Shown here: piece after piece, positions 1 to 8,802 of the stretch | Layout: every line of letters begins with the position of its first letter | Numbering within the stretch: the first letter of the stretch is position 1 | NCBI GenBank assembly: GCA_023664265.1 | Contig: JAMPFV010000026.1 | Coordinates: 1 to 38,479 of the forward strand | Length of the DNA: 38,479 nucleotides | Reading direction: 5' to 3' | From: Roseburia sp. | GTDB taxonomy: Bacteria; Bacillota; Clostridia; Lachnospirales; Lachnospiraceae | Program-made: the position numbers and the translations under genes | The notes under the pieces: model-generated | Seen by the model: only the letters and a program-made list of their open reading frames with translations | What the model was told of the DNA's origin: nothing | Database searches by the model: none

Positions 1-97
1 TTTCACCTCATTTCTGCGCTGTTTTAATGGCTCAGCTTTGCTGAGACTATGCGCATAACAAGTTTGCGGCAAGCGCAGCGCAGACACAAATCTCGTT

Positions 98-119
98 ATT
101 GAAAATTTTAATTTTCAAT
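98..119 (-). terminator. Hairpin downstream of hsdR, possible terminator
   Basis: A 9-bp inverted repeat (ATTGAAAAT at 98-106, ATTTTCAAT at 111-119) lies about 80 bases past the hsdR stop in the direction of transcription. It is A+T-rich and lacks a clean T-run beyond the stem, so it may be a weak terminator or simply a palindrome. A second hairpin, CTCAGC-TTT-GCTGAG, lies at 31-45. The rest of 1-200 shows no gene. The sequence GAGGTG near base 3-8 on the minus strand could be a ribosome site for a gene beyond the left edge. Confidence 0.4.
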
Positions 120-200
120 CTTCAATCTATCGTCCTCGTATAATAAAGCATACCACAATCCTAACGTAAAGTCCGTTCTGTTTATGGCGCCGCACCTCCG

Positions 201-3200
201 CTATACCACCGCATTTTCCTTAAACGCATTTACAATGCGCACAAACTTCATCTGCTCATCGCGCGTAAAAATCATGTTAAACTTAAAGGGTCTGTCAAAC
301 GGCGCCTTCATCAAGTCGGGCACCTCCTTGACATATCCGTTTTCGACCACATAATCCACCACCTGATTGATAAAATATATCTGCTCGGCATTCGGCCGCT
401 CCTGTGCGATAAACGTTGAAAACGCCGCATACGCGGAATCCCTGTCCATCTTCACGATCTTGCGAATCAGGATTCCCAAGGGAGTATCGTTATAATTGCT
501 CACATACGCCTCCCTTGTCCCCAATTCTTCCGTGAAAATGCGCTCCAGCTCCCGATAATCATCCGCTGTTATCGGCTCATTGTGTATCAGCTTTTTGATA
601 GTCGGGTGCTGCCTGTGCGTCTCCACATACGCGTTGACCTTCTTTTTGTAGTCGTCAAAGTCATCTGTTGACATCCGAAACATCCGCCCCTCCGTTCGGT
701 AGAGCGTCTCGTCCTCAAAATCGACATAGTGAAGCCGCGTGCTCTCGGACGGCAGAAATTTCATAATATCGCGCAGATCTTTTCTGGTCTCCTCAAACTT
801 GAGAATGTCTCTCTCCTCCCAATACTTATCCTCCTCAAGCGCTCTCAGCTCAGGAAGCTTTGCCTTGACCTCGGGAATCGTCGCGCACTCCGTCAGCAGC
901 GCCATACCGTTTCTCTGCACATGGCTCCTGATTCGGTTCAGGCTCTTGCTCCCTTCAAGCGCCGACAGTATCAGGCCATACATGGAATTGTCAAAATTGA
1001 CGGCGTTTTCGTCTGTCTCATAAGCGGATACCAACGCAGACAAATGCGTCACAATATCCTCCTTGTCCGTGTCGCTGAGGCATTCAAAACGCTTTTCATC
1101 CCTGTACTTCTCCACATACCGAAGCTCCAGCTTCACTTCTATCCTCTCCGGATTCAGTCCGCGGATTTCCTCCAAGACCTCCTTTGCCAGCTCCGCCCTG
1201 AACGCCTGATACGAATCCGCCGCATACTCCGCGTTCTGCAGCAGCTTTATGATGCGCACCTTCTTTTCAAATATCTGCGCTATCGGAGACACGGTGCGCC
1301 CCGCCTCCTTCCCCTTAGGGTGCTCGTCAAAATACTGAAAATTCCTCATATAGTCAAAGATATAAAATTCTGACTTATTGTTTCCCTCTCCGAACAGATT
1401 GCCGCACAGGCGCGTCCCCCTGCCCATCATCTGTTCAAACTTGATTCTGCTGTACACCTTTTTCGCGAATACAAGGTTCACGATTTCAGGCACGTCAATT
1501 CCCGTCTCAAGCATATCTACCGTAATTGCGATAAAGGGCATCTCATCCGCCTTCTTGAAATCCGTCAGGTTCTCGTCCGCATACGGCTCGTCGCAGAGTA
1601 TCAGCTTGCAGAACTTCCCTCTGTATTCGGGGTAGAGCGCGTCAAACCGCCTGACAAGAAACTGCGCATGCTTTTTCGTCTGCGCGAAAATAATCGTTTT
1701 CCCCACATGGTTTCCGTTCTTGTGCCGTATCCCATGGTTCATCAAATCACTGATCATTCTGTCGGCTGTGTCCTTGTTAAATATGTACCGATTGATTTTC
1801 TCAGGCGGGATCCTCTCGGGCGTCTCGCCCTCCTCCGTAAATTCATCCTCATAATATTCCCGCTCTTCCTCGCTCATATCTGCGGGATTCAAGCCCTCCT
1901 CCGGTATCCGCGTTCCCGTCTCTATCAGATAAAAGGGCACCAGCACATGGTCTGAATACACCGCCTCGTCATACTCATATACATCTGTCGGCATATTGTT
2001 TTTCATCTCAAAGAAATCATAGGTGGACTGATGTACCGTCTTTTTCGGGGTAGCCGTCAGTCCCAATTTGCAGGCGTCAAAATATTCAAAAACGGCCTTA
2101 TACTTATTGAAAATGCTCCTGTGCGCCTCGTCCACCACAATCAGATCAAAATGCCCCGGGGAGAAAAATCTGCTCCCGTCCTCATTCAATTCCGTGTCGA
2201 TTGCATTCAGAATCGTCGGATAGGTGGAAAATACAAACCTGGCGCTGCGCGCTTTCTTATCCTGCACCAGATTGCAGGTCGTCGTGTTGGGAATGTATCT
2301 CTGAAATGCCTCTCTTGCCTGCTTTACAAGCGCCTTTCTGTCCGCCAGAAACAGCACTGTCGTGATATGCTCCCCTCGCGTGAGGACATCGACAACAGAC
2401 GCCGCAGTCCTTGTCTTTCCCGTGCCTGTCGCCATAATCAAAAGACAGTTCCTGTCGCCCCTCTCATAGTTCTCACAGCACTTTGTAACCGCGCGGAGCT
2501 GATATGGCCTGTCTGTGATATTCCTGTCAATCTTTATCGTGTTCAGCGGCTTGCGGTTATAGCGCCGCTCTATCATTTTGTCCAGATCACGGCGTTGAAA
2601 GATGCCGCTGACCATCCGCGGCACGGAAACCACATCATCCCACAGATAGGTCTCAAAACCGTTGGTATAGAACATAACGGGGCGAAAGCCCTGCATCTGC
2701 TGAATACAGTCCGCATAGATTTTGCTCTGGTTCTTTCCGGTCTCCGCAGACACGGAGGTTTTCTTTGCTTCAATCAGCGCGATAATCTTCCCCGTATCCC
2801 CCCAGATAACGTAATCCACAAAGCCCGTGCCCGACGCGCTCGGCATCCCCGCAACGGGATACTCCGTCTCAACACAGTTGCGCTTCTCGGTCTGGCTGAA
2901 TACATAACCGCTGTATTTTAAGTCCGCGTCAATATACCGCTTGCGCGTCTCCCACTCCGCCATGTTATCGTCATAAGCATAGATGCGCTCCTCCATATGG
3001 GACTTTCTGGCCGCTGTCCGCTCCTGGCTCAGCAGCGCATTCAAGCGCAGCAACTCCTGTATCTGCTTGTCCTTTTCATCCACGATTTTGTCTGCGTTTT
3101 TCTGTATGTCCTCAATTACGCGGGTGTACTCCGCCTCAATCCTTTTGCTCTCCGCGTCCGCGTCGGGAATGAGCGCGGCGTCAAATTTCCGCGCCGTATA

Positions 3201-3587
3201 CTCCTGACCGTAGCAGTATTCTATCCACTGTACGAAATCAAACAGGATATTCAGCGAAAGAACCGCATCCTGCCGCGAGAGAACTTTTGACGTATGTACG
3301 GACAGGTTTCCGTTTTTCACGATATATTGGAGCCGCCTCCACAGGCTGTACTCCATCAGCGCGGGAAACCCGTTGTTATGCAACAGCGCCTGTAAGCCGT
3401 TGTCCCTCGGCTTTCCAAGGGCAGTGTCAACAGAATATATCCACTTTACGCCAAGCTCCAAGGCCTTGCGGGAGGCTGCCGCGCTCATCACAGGGGATGT
3501 GGACAGCACCTTCTCCGCATCCACGCACGCAGGGGCAAAAAGAGCGTATTCCTTTTGGGCGGACAGATAGGAAAAATTCGTGTTCAT
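201..3587 (-). CDS. hsdR: Type I restriction enzyme subunit R (HsdR)
   Basis: This is the ATP-dependent translocase and nuclease subunit of a type I restriction-modification complex (HsdR2M2S1), 1128 residues, a normal length. An N-terminal helical region of about residues 20-130 resembles DUF4145, followed by a charged coiled coil (about 145-200). The HSDR_N nuclease has D258 and the E273-A-K275 motif. Walker A is ATGTGKT (386-392), Walker B is DEAH (486-489), motif III is TATP (511-514), and motif VI reads QMMGRGTR. The C-terminal third fits the EcoEI-type R extension. All catalytic motifs are present, so the subunit looks functional. The start follows an AAAGGA site 8 bases upstream. It is the last gene of the hsdM...hsdR operon, 25 bases after the RT-nitrilase stop, so it is probably translated from the same mRNA. 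Its base composition is closer to hsdM than to the A+T-rich genes between them. Confidence 0.96.
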   Translation of the reverse strand: MNTNFSYLSAQKEYALFAPACVDAEKVLSTSPVMSAAASRKALELGVKWIYSVDTALGKPRDNGLQALLHNNGFPALMEYSLWRRLQYIVKNGNLSVHTSKVLSRQDAVLSLNILFDFVQWIEYCYGQEYTARKFDAALIPDADAESKRIEAEYTRVIEDIQKNADKIVDEKDKQIQELLRLNALLSQERTAARKSHMEERIYAYDDNMAEWETRKRYIDADLKYSGYVFSQTEKRNCVETEYPVAGMPSASGTGFVDYVIWGDTGKIIALIEAKKTSVSAETGKNQSKIYADCIQQMQGFRPVMFYTNGFETYLWDDVVSVPRMVSGIFQRRDLDKMIERRYNRKPLNTIKIDRNITDRPYQLRAVTKCCENYERGDRNCLLIMATGTGKTRTAASVVDVLTRGEHITTVLFLADRKALVKQAREAFQRYIPNTTTCNLVQDKKARSARFVFSTYPTILNAIDTELNEDGSRFFSPGHFDLIVVDEAHRSIFNKYKAVFEYFDACKLGLTATPKKTVHQSTYDFFEMKNNMPTDVYEYDEAVYSDHVLVPFYLIETGTRIPEEGLNPADMSEEEREYYEDEFTEEGETPERIPPEKINRYIFNKDTADRMISDLMNHGIRHKNGNHVGKTIIFAQTKKHAQFLVRRFDALYPEYRGKFCKLILCDEPYADENLTDFKKADEMPFIAITVDMLETGIDVPEIVNLVFAKKVYSRIKFEQMMGRGTRLCGNLFGEGNNKSEFYIFDYMRNFQYFDEHPKGKEAGRTVSPIAQIFEKKVRIIKLLQNAEYAADSYQAFRAELAKEVLEEIRGLNPERIEVKLELRYVEKYRDEKRFECLSDTDKEDIVTHLSALVSAYETDENAVNFDNSMYGLILSALEGSKSLNRIRSHVQRNGMALLTECATIPEVKAKLPELRALEEDKYWEERDILKFEETRKDLRDIMKFLPSESTRLHYVDFEDETLYRTEGRMFRMSTDDFDDYKKKVNAYVETHRQHPTIKKLIHNEPITADDYRELERIFTEELGTREAYVSNYNDTPLGILIRKIVKMDRDSAYAAFSTFIAQERPNAEQIYFINQVVDYVVENGYVKEVPDLMKAPFDRPFKFNMIFTRDEQMKFVRIVNAFKENAVV

Positions 3588-3612
3588 AGGGGTGTCCTTT
3601 CCGGTAATTATT

Positions 3613-6522
3613 TTATTTGGGATTCCATCCTGCAGGAAGCGGTTTAAAAAGTTCTTTGGAAGAAATTTTATTCCGCCGTGCAGCCTTTAATTTTCTCACA
3701 TCTACTTCGTTCACAAGAACAACGGCATTCTCGCCACCTTTAACTCTAAGCAAGTCCTTCACTATACTTTTCTTAGGCTGAACAATTCTGCTGTCTCCAT
3801 AAACAGACATATTGCTTTGAACGCAATAACAATAAAGGTCTCGACTTAATGATTCCATTATATTACCAAAATAAGCAGTATCTTTATTCCACTCTACGCC
3901 TATTAATAAATCCGCTTTTCCACGAAACAGACTTCTATCTCTAATGGATGTTAATTCATAGCAGCAATATGTCGTAAAATTTATTCCTCTCCAACAATAC
4001 AGCGAATACTTATCTCCTTCTGCACATCTGTATCCCTTTGCCTCAATAGCCCTTTTTTCTTCCGGCGAAAAATACACCTTTTGGTGAAAAAAAGGTATTG
4101 TGTAACGAAATTTATCCGTAACCAAAGGAATTAATGTCATCGTTAAGTTGTAAACGAATTGGCCACATTTAAAATGTTCAATTCCACATATAATAACCAT
4201 CTCTCGCGCAGATGCTTTTTTCTGTAAAATAGACAAATACTCAAGAGGCACATAACTTTCCGGCATTATCAGTATATCTGCTTTATAACGAATTGCCTCA
4301 TTCACAATCTCTGCAATTTCTTTGCATCGTTCCCCTCTATCAGGATTTTTCTTTTCAAGATTTCCAATTACCTCCTCAAAATCCATCTTCACGTTAGCCA
4401 CGGCCACCCTGACATTTGTCAGCGCCAATCGGGGGCGGCGTTTAACGTTTATATAGTAGTTTATGCCATCATACGCCTTCACGTCTATATATCTGCTTAA
4501 ATAATCTCTCTTACTTTCCCCGAAATTGTCCGCATATTCTTTGCACATTTCTTCTATTAATTTTTTGTCTGTTGGAAGGATAGGTCTTTGCTCCTTTATC
4601 TCTTTCATCAAATTAGTAAAAATAATATCAAACGGAGTTTCAATATATGGTGCATACTTCTTATAACTGTTATTCGGTTTTACTTTTTTATTTGACCTGA
4701 TATACTCTGCCAAAGAATGCATATTTCCCATCTCATAATCATCAGACGGGCGAAACGCGGACATACATGCAGACATTGACAATGGTAACAGGCTTCTATT
4801 AATCATTCCGGAAATGCAATATGCCTTTCTGCACTTTTTTATATCGTTCTCACTATACATTTTTATATTTAATCCATTATTGGAAAAAATTTTTATAATT
4901 CTTAAAATAATTTCTTTTACCTCTTGTCCCCACACCAGAGCAAGTGAACGACATACACACGAAAAATAAAACCGTGTCAAAGACTCTTTTACAGTACAAA
5001 TATCAGAATTAGAAAGATACTCAAACTCATCTATATGCATTACTTCCTCATCCATAGCGCATAATGCTCCCACCACACTTCTCGAAAAATTTGCTATTTC
5101 CTCTAACCGTCCATTAACAACATAATAATTTAATATAGTTTCCCATAATGTGTAATTTGATAATATAACCTTATAATCCAATAATTTATCCATTTCTCCA
5201 ATAAAATAGTCTATAGAATTTTCATTTTCAAACTTCGACATCAATAGCTTTCTCGCCAACAATTTAGAAAGAGAGTATTTATCAATATCTGATTTTTTTA
5301 CTGCTCTGATTTTATTAACCGTATCATCTCTTTCTATTTTCAAAACGTCAACTGCTTTCGTGTCCTTTTCTACAAATATTTCCGGCACAAAATTAAATTC
5401 ACTTGAATTTTGTGCTATATCTTTCCTGATATGTCTCAACAATTCATCATTTCCGTCTTTATTCATATAAAAAAAGCGAAATTTAGACCTTTGTATTTTA
5501 AGCATTTTATATTCTTTAATAAAATATTCGTTTATATTCTCTGCTCTTTCCAATATACCGGCTTCAGTTAAACCTAAAAGCATATATTTTGCAACATAAT
5601 CTACGCCCTTCTCTTGCACTTTTTCCCATAGTTCATCCTCTTTATTGATTTTTGAAACCAACAACATATCGTCCACATATCTCCCATAATATATAATGGA
5701 ATCTATAGTTTTCATTTTCCAATCTAATTCATTTAAAAAGTAATTAGATATTATATTAGATGGTAAAAAACCAATTGGAAGCAAAACACTACCATTATTA
5801 AAAAAAGAACTATATTTTTTTAGTATGTTATATATAAGTTTATTTACTTTCTCTTTCTCCACCTCGTGAGAGACAAATGAATTTGTTAATTTGAAATAGC
5901 TTCTCTCTGATAAATCCACACTATAATAATAACGACTCAAATCCAGCATTGTAATAACAACGCTTTCTCTTCTTTCATTAACATATTCTTCAACTTTCTG
6001 TAACCCTCGGTCTCGCCAACTCACATATTGTTCATAATAAGGCTTAAACAAATTAGGGGACGCCGTCACATTGTCTCCATTAAATTTCAAATTCTCATTC
6101 AATCGGTTTCCATAACACTCTGCAATTAATCTATCGTCCATATCCTTTCCAATCATCAAAACCCATAATACCCCCATAATCTGGCCTTCAATACACATAT
6201 CCAGAAAATTATTATATTTTTCAACGACTGCCTTTCCACATGTAATATTTGATATAACAATGGGTTCCTCCGAATTTTCTTCACTTGGCGAAGATACGCT
6301 TTTAGGGAACGTCAATACCTCAATACTGTTCAAAATCTTATCCTGCAATTGATTCCATAAATCATCATTATCAAACGCATCCGCAATTTTTTGCAATTCA
6401 GAATGAACATTAGAACATCCCTCAAAATCAGCAATCCTTGTCCTAATAAACGGTAAGGTTTTATCCCAATATACACTTCCTTTTAGCTTCCGATATGCAT
6501 TCTCAACAAATTCTATTTTCAT
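3613..6522 (-). CDS. Reverse transcriptase-nitrilase fusion (UG/DRT-type defence RT)
   Basis: A 969-residue two-enzyme protein. The N-terminal half is a reverse transcriptase: motif A LDLSRYYYSVD (193-203, Asp194), motif B region LLPIGFLPSN (247-256), and motif C YVDD (282-285) inside IIYYGRYVDDMLLVSK. Residues of about 340-690 are a helical region I do not recognise. The C-terminal part, about 700-945, is a carbon-nitrogen hydrolase (nitrilase) domain with a readable triad: E755 in MPESYVP, K815 in HQKVYFSP, and C854 in the CYE nucleophile motif. Family knowledge: RTs with a C-terminal nitrilase form part of the UG/Abi 'unknown group' RTs, including DRT type 1 (UG1), reported to protect against phages. 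Inference: this is an antiphage RT; its exact UG class and its template are unknown. It lies between hsdS (83 bases) and hsdR (25 bases) on the same strand, and its A+T-rich composition resembles hsdS rather than hsdR. No intron-maturase or HNH domain is visible, so it is not a group II intron RT. A GGGAG ribosome site precedes the ATG. Confidence 0.93.
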   Translation of the reverse strand: MKIEFVENAYRKLKGSVYWDKTLPFIRTRIADFEGCSNVHSELQKIADAFDNDDLWNQLQDKILNSIEVLTFPKSVSSPSEENSEEPIVISNITCGKAVVEKYNNFLDMCIEGQIMGVLWVLMIGKDMDDRLIAECYGNRLNENLKFNGDNVTASPNLFKPYYEQYVSWRDRGLQKVEEYVNERRESVVITMLDLSRYYYSVDLSERSYFKLTNSFVSHEVEKEKVNKLIYNILKKYSSFFNNGSVLLPIGFLPSNIISNYFLNELDWKMKTIDSIIYYGRYVDDMLLVSKINKEDELWEKVQEKGVDYVAKYMLLGLTEAGILERAENINEYFIKEYKMLKIQRSKFRFFYMNKDGNDELLRHIRKDIAQNSSEFNFVPEIFVEKDTKAVDVLKIERDDTVNKIRAVKKSDIDKYSLSKLLARKLLMSKFENENSIDYFIGEMDKLLDYKVILSNYTLWETILNYYVVNGRLEEIANFSRSVVGALCAMDEEVMHIDEFEYLSNSDICTVKESLTRFYFSCVCRSLALVWGQEVKEIILRIIKIFSNNGLNIKMYSENDIKKCRKAYCISGMINRSLLPLSMSACMSAFRPSDDYEMGNMHSLAEYIRSNKKVKPNNSYKKYAPYIETPFDIIFTNLMKEIKEQRPILPTDKKLIEEMCKEYADNFGESKRDYLSRYIDVKAYDGINYYINVKRRPRLALTNVRVAVANVKMDFEEVIGNLEKKNPDRGERCKEIAEIVNEAIRYKADILIMPESYVPLEYLSILQKKASAREMVIICGIEHFKCGQFVYNLTMTLIPLVTDKFRYTIPFFHQKVYFSPEEKRAIEAKGYRCAEGDKYSLYCWRGINFTTYCCYELTSIRDRSLFRGKADLLIGVEWNKDTAYFGNIMESLSRDLYCYCVQSNMSVYGDSRIVQPKKSIVKDLLRVKGGENAVVLVNEVDVRKLKAARRNKISSKELFKPLPAGWNPK

Positions 6523-6605
6523 TTGTACCTGTTCTCCCTGAACAAATTCCTATTATCTAAATATCCTATATGCGGTTTTATTTTTATACTCTTTACAGCA
6601 AATAT

Positions 6606-7697
6606 TTATCCAAAATACCATTGCATCAAGCTGTCGAACAAAATCTGCACTCTTTCAAGCCTTTGTTGTTCTTCATCTCTCAATCTATCTGTTTGTTGAA
6701 CAAACTCTTTAAATTTCTTCTGCCTTTCCAAGGTGGGTATTGGAATTAATATTTTTCGTATTTCGGAAAGGTTTAATGTTTTCTGAGCTATTCCTTTCAC
6801 CTTTTCTTCAATTTGTCTCTGCACATCAGGCGACAATAATGCACCATGCAAATAGAAACTGTCAATAAGCTCTTGCCGCGGCTTTAAGTATGCGATATGC
6901 CGTTGAAACAAAAACCTCTTATTTTCTGTAACAATTGCCGGATGTCCATATGAGCCTACCGTAGACAATAATACATCTCCAATTTCAATAGGCGTTCTTT
7001 TTATCAATTCATTATAGGTTTCCTCACTAATAAATTTCTCTGCCTCATATGTCAACTTATTATTGGTTATATTAGAGACAAAGATAAAAGGAATACCCTC
7101 CGTTTGAAATTTAGGCGGCTGGTGAGTTCCATCCGTAATTATTGAGCAAAGTTCTTCAATGGTTTTGTAATTGCTTACTTTGGAAAACATTTCTACAAAT
7201 TTAGAACTACTAAGAAAGCTGTATTGTTCCAATTGTTTCTTTTCCATTTTAATAAGCCCTTGAACTTTATTAAGTAAGCGAACTATTTTCTGCTGTTGTT
7301 CAATTTTTCTTAATGGAATAAGCATTTTTCGCATGGCTGTTTGTGTAAGCTTCTTTCGAGTTGCACCATTAATTAATCCATCAACGTTATAAAACATCAG
7401 CGAATAACATAAATAATCAACATCTATACCCTTTTTCGGTTTAAGAACATGTGCATGATTATTTACCCAAAATTTCCCCGACGCTCTATACGCTATAGGC
7501 CTATCTTCTGACCCAAAATTTCCACCATCTTCAGCAAGCAATACCAATTCATCATCAAAAATATAATCTGCCACATAATCTTGAACTCCATTCGCGCCGA
7601 AATAAGGATATAAACCTTTCTCTCTATTTTTCGCCGTAATCGGTACTCTCATTGAATCTAATATTTCACAACACTCTTCTAACTGTATCATTTCCAC
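6606..7697 (-). CDS. hsdS: Type I restriction-modification specificity subunit (HsdS)
   Basis: This DNA-recognition subunit of 363 residues directs HsdM and HsdR to a bipartite target. It shows two target-recognition domains: one in about residues 1-130 (VADYIFDDELVLLAEDGGNFG, then RKKLTQTAMRKMLIPL), the other in about 178-320 (TDGTHQPPKF, IGDVLLSTVGSYG, then TLNLSEIRKILIPIP). Each is followed by a conserved helical spacer (about 131-165 and 325-360). The repeated 'MRKMLIPL...QQQKIVRLL' and 'IRKILIPI...RQKKFKEF' segments are the usual HsdS internal repeats. The first codon here is GTG at 7697; an ATG at 7691 two codons later is equally possible, and a GAGGAG site lies upstream. The gene is A+T-rich. 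The target sequence cannot be predicted from this alone. Confidence 0.94.
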   Translation of the reverse strand: MEMIQLEECCEILDSMRVPITAKNREKGLYPYFGANGVQDYVADYIFDDELVLLAEDGGNFGSEDRPIAYRASGKFWVNNHAHVLKPKKGIDVDYLCYSLMFYNVDGLINGATRKKLTQTAMRKMLIPLRKIEQQQKIVRLLNKVQGLIKMEKKQLEQYSFLSSSKFVEMFSKVSNYKTIEELCSIITDGTHQPPKFQTEGIPFIFVSNITNNKLTYEAEKFISEETYNELIKRTPIEIGDVLLSTVGSYGHPAIVTENKRFLFQRHIAYLKPRQELIDSFYLHGALLSPDVQRQIEEKVKGIAQKTLNLSEIRKILIPIPTLERQKKFKEFVQQTDRLRDEEQQRLERVQILFDSLMQWYFG

Positions 7698-7980
7698 ATC
7701 TCTCGCCTCTCCTCAAAACTTATCTCATCTATAACCTTTAAATATCGAAATAGCTCTTTAATCCTCCGATATCCTCCCAATACTACAATAAACCTACCAC
7801 TATTCCTATGTCTTTATTTTCCCTTTTCGATTATAAAAACGTTCAATGACATTAGGGATATTAACCTTAGCAATCAATTACATTATCCCGACTATATTTT
7901 AACATCGTAAATCTCCATCTATTCTGTTTTTCTATATATCCATCTCATATATACTCACTTATTAACTCCCATCACTTCGC
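7698..7980 (-). other. A+T-rich intergenic stretch with a possible leader ORF
   Basis: No recognisable gene lies between the PIN toxin and hsdS. On the minus strand an open frame of about 40 codons without a clear start ends at a TGA that overlaps the hsdS ATG at 7691 as ATGA. Its last residues read KELFRYLKVIDEISFEER. This could be a coupled leader peptide, the remnant of a lost gene, or chance. I see no transposon ends. Confidence 0.3.
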
Positions 7981-8379
7981 TCAGTATTCAAACAACTTGA
8001 GCCCATATCCAACATAATTACTCATCTTTGAATCCACCGACAGAAGCGTCATTTCACCCAATATTGCCTGCCATATAATCATTCGGTCAAAAGGGTCTTT
8101 ATGCTCTCTTGGCAAATGATACGAAGATATCAACACTTGATTCTCCAACACTTTACATACTAAAAAGCTATTCTCAATTTCTTGATACAGTTCTTCCGGT
8201 GTAACCCCATTCAAGAAAAGTTTTCCTATGGAATATTTAATTGATATCTCCCATAAGCTTGCTTGACTATAATATACCTCATTATCAGCAGATATCAGTG
8301 CTTTTTTTATTTTGCCTGAAATCTTAGCTGTATCCATAAACATCCATAACAGATAGTGTGTGTCAATCAGCAGCTTCAT
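7981..8379 (-). CDS. PIN-domain toxin (VapC-like, type II toxin-antitoxin)
   Basis: A 132-residue PIN-domain protein, predicted to be a Mg-dependent RNase toxin of a type II toxin-antitoxin pair. Acidic residues expected for the PIN fold are visible: the N-terminal LLIDTHYLLW (Asp6), the central Glu in SLWEISIKYSIGK, and the C-terminal HKDPFDRMIIWQA and LLSVDSKM. The 'DTHxLLW ... DPFDRxxxxQA' pattern is typical of the COG3744 group. Its ATG overlaps the upstream antitoxin stop in an ATGA arrangement, a hallmark of translationally coupled pairs. It lies inside the type I restriction operon between the broken HEPN gene and hsdS, so it may be co-transcribed or have its own promoter. The RNA target is unknown. 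Confidence 0.88.
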   Translation of the reverse strand: MKLLIDTHYLLWMFMDTAKISGKIKKALISADNEVYYSQASLWEISIKYSIGKLFLNGVTPEELYQEIENSFLVCKVLENQVLISSYHLPREHKDPFDRMIIWQAILGEMTLLSVDSKMSNYVGYGLKLFEY

Positions 8380-8582
8380 TCTCCTATCAACTCCTCATCA
8401 CTCATGCTCCAATCTTCCGCAAAGGAAACAGTTCCTTTCCCTTCCAATGTACCTAATTTACGCGTTTTAGGTATAACAATTTCATCAAGAGCCGTAATAA
8501 TTACCTTTTGATTCATCTGAAGCTTTTCCCCTTCTTCCGGAATACACACCGTTCCGTTATAATATCCCTGCATCGCTATCAT
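8376..8582 (-). CDS. Antitoxin partner of the PIN toxin
   Basis: A 68-residue protein encoded immediately before the PIN toxin, with a 4-base ATGA overlap, in the usual antitoxin-first order. The N-terminal part (GYYNGTVCIPEEGEKLQMNQKV) reads like a small beta-rich AbrB/DUF2281-type DNA-binding half. The acidic C-terminal tail, which contains FAEDWSMSDEELIGE, is the kind of flexible segment that wraps a PIN toxin. It probably represses its own promoter and neutralises the toxin. A GGAGG site lies 8 bases before the first ATG. The assignment rests on the tail and the neighbour; the DNA-binding fold is not certain. Confidence 0.75.
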   Translation of the reverse strand: MIAMQGYYNGTVCIPEEGEKLQMNQKVIITALDEIVIPKTRKLGTLEGKGTVSFAEDWSMSDEELIGE

Positions 8583-8636
8583 AAAACACCTCCATTTTTA
8601 ATATTGTGACTATGTTCATGCATTTTATTCTTATTT

Positions 8637-8802
8637 TTACATCACATTTACCAATTCCCCAATATTCAAAACCGTCATACTGATTGCCCGTTTTAACTTT
8701 TCATCTGCCAAAAAAATCTAACGTTTCTTCACCCATCATATCTGCTCCAACATCAATTTCTGACAATATTTTCTGCACAATAATCTTGTCTCTATGCGAC
8801 AT
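8637..8802 (-). pseudogene. Broken HEPN (DUF86/HepT-like) gene, frameshifted and truncated
   Basis: From an ATG at 8802 the reading frame gives MSHRDKIIVQKILSEIDVGA and then stops soon after a run of seven T (A7 at 8710-8716 on the plus strand). Removing one T continues as FLADEKLKRAISMTVLNIGE until a stop at 8637. This matches the start of DUF86/HepT proteins, which usually begin with 'RDxxxxxKIxxxI' and later carry 'xAVxxxIxxIGE'. A complete protein would continue for roughly 60 more residues including the catalytic RX4-6H motif; nothing of that kind follows. The gene therefore looks both frameshifted and deleted at its 3' end. It starts 11 bases inside the nucleotidyltransferase gene, the usual coupling for MNT/HEPN pairs. 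Confidence 0.72.

Noticed and set aside
729..2921. Plus-strand open frames opposite hsdR
   Set aside because: They lie opposite intact helicase and nuclease motifs and show no family match.
3613..6522. Group II intron or retron interpretation of the RT
   Set aside because: No maturase or HNH region and no adjacent msr/msd-like RNA are seen, while the C-terminal nitrilase domain fits UG/DRT RTs.
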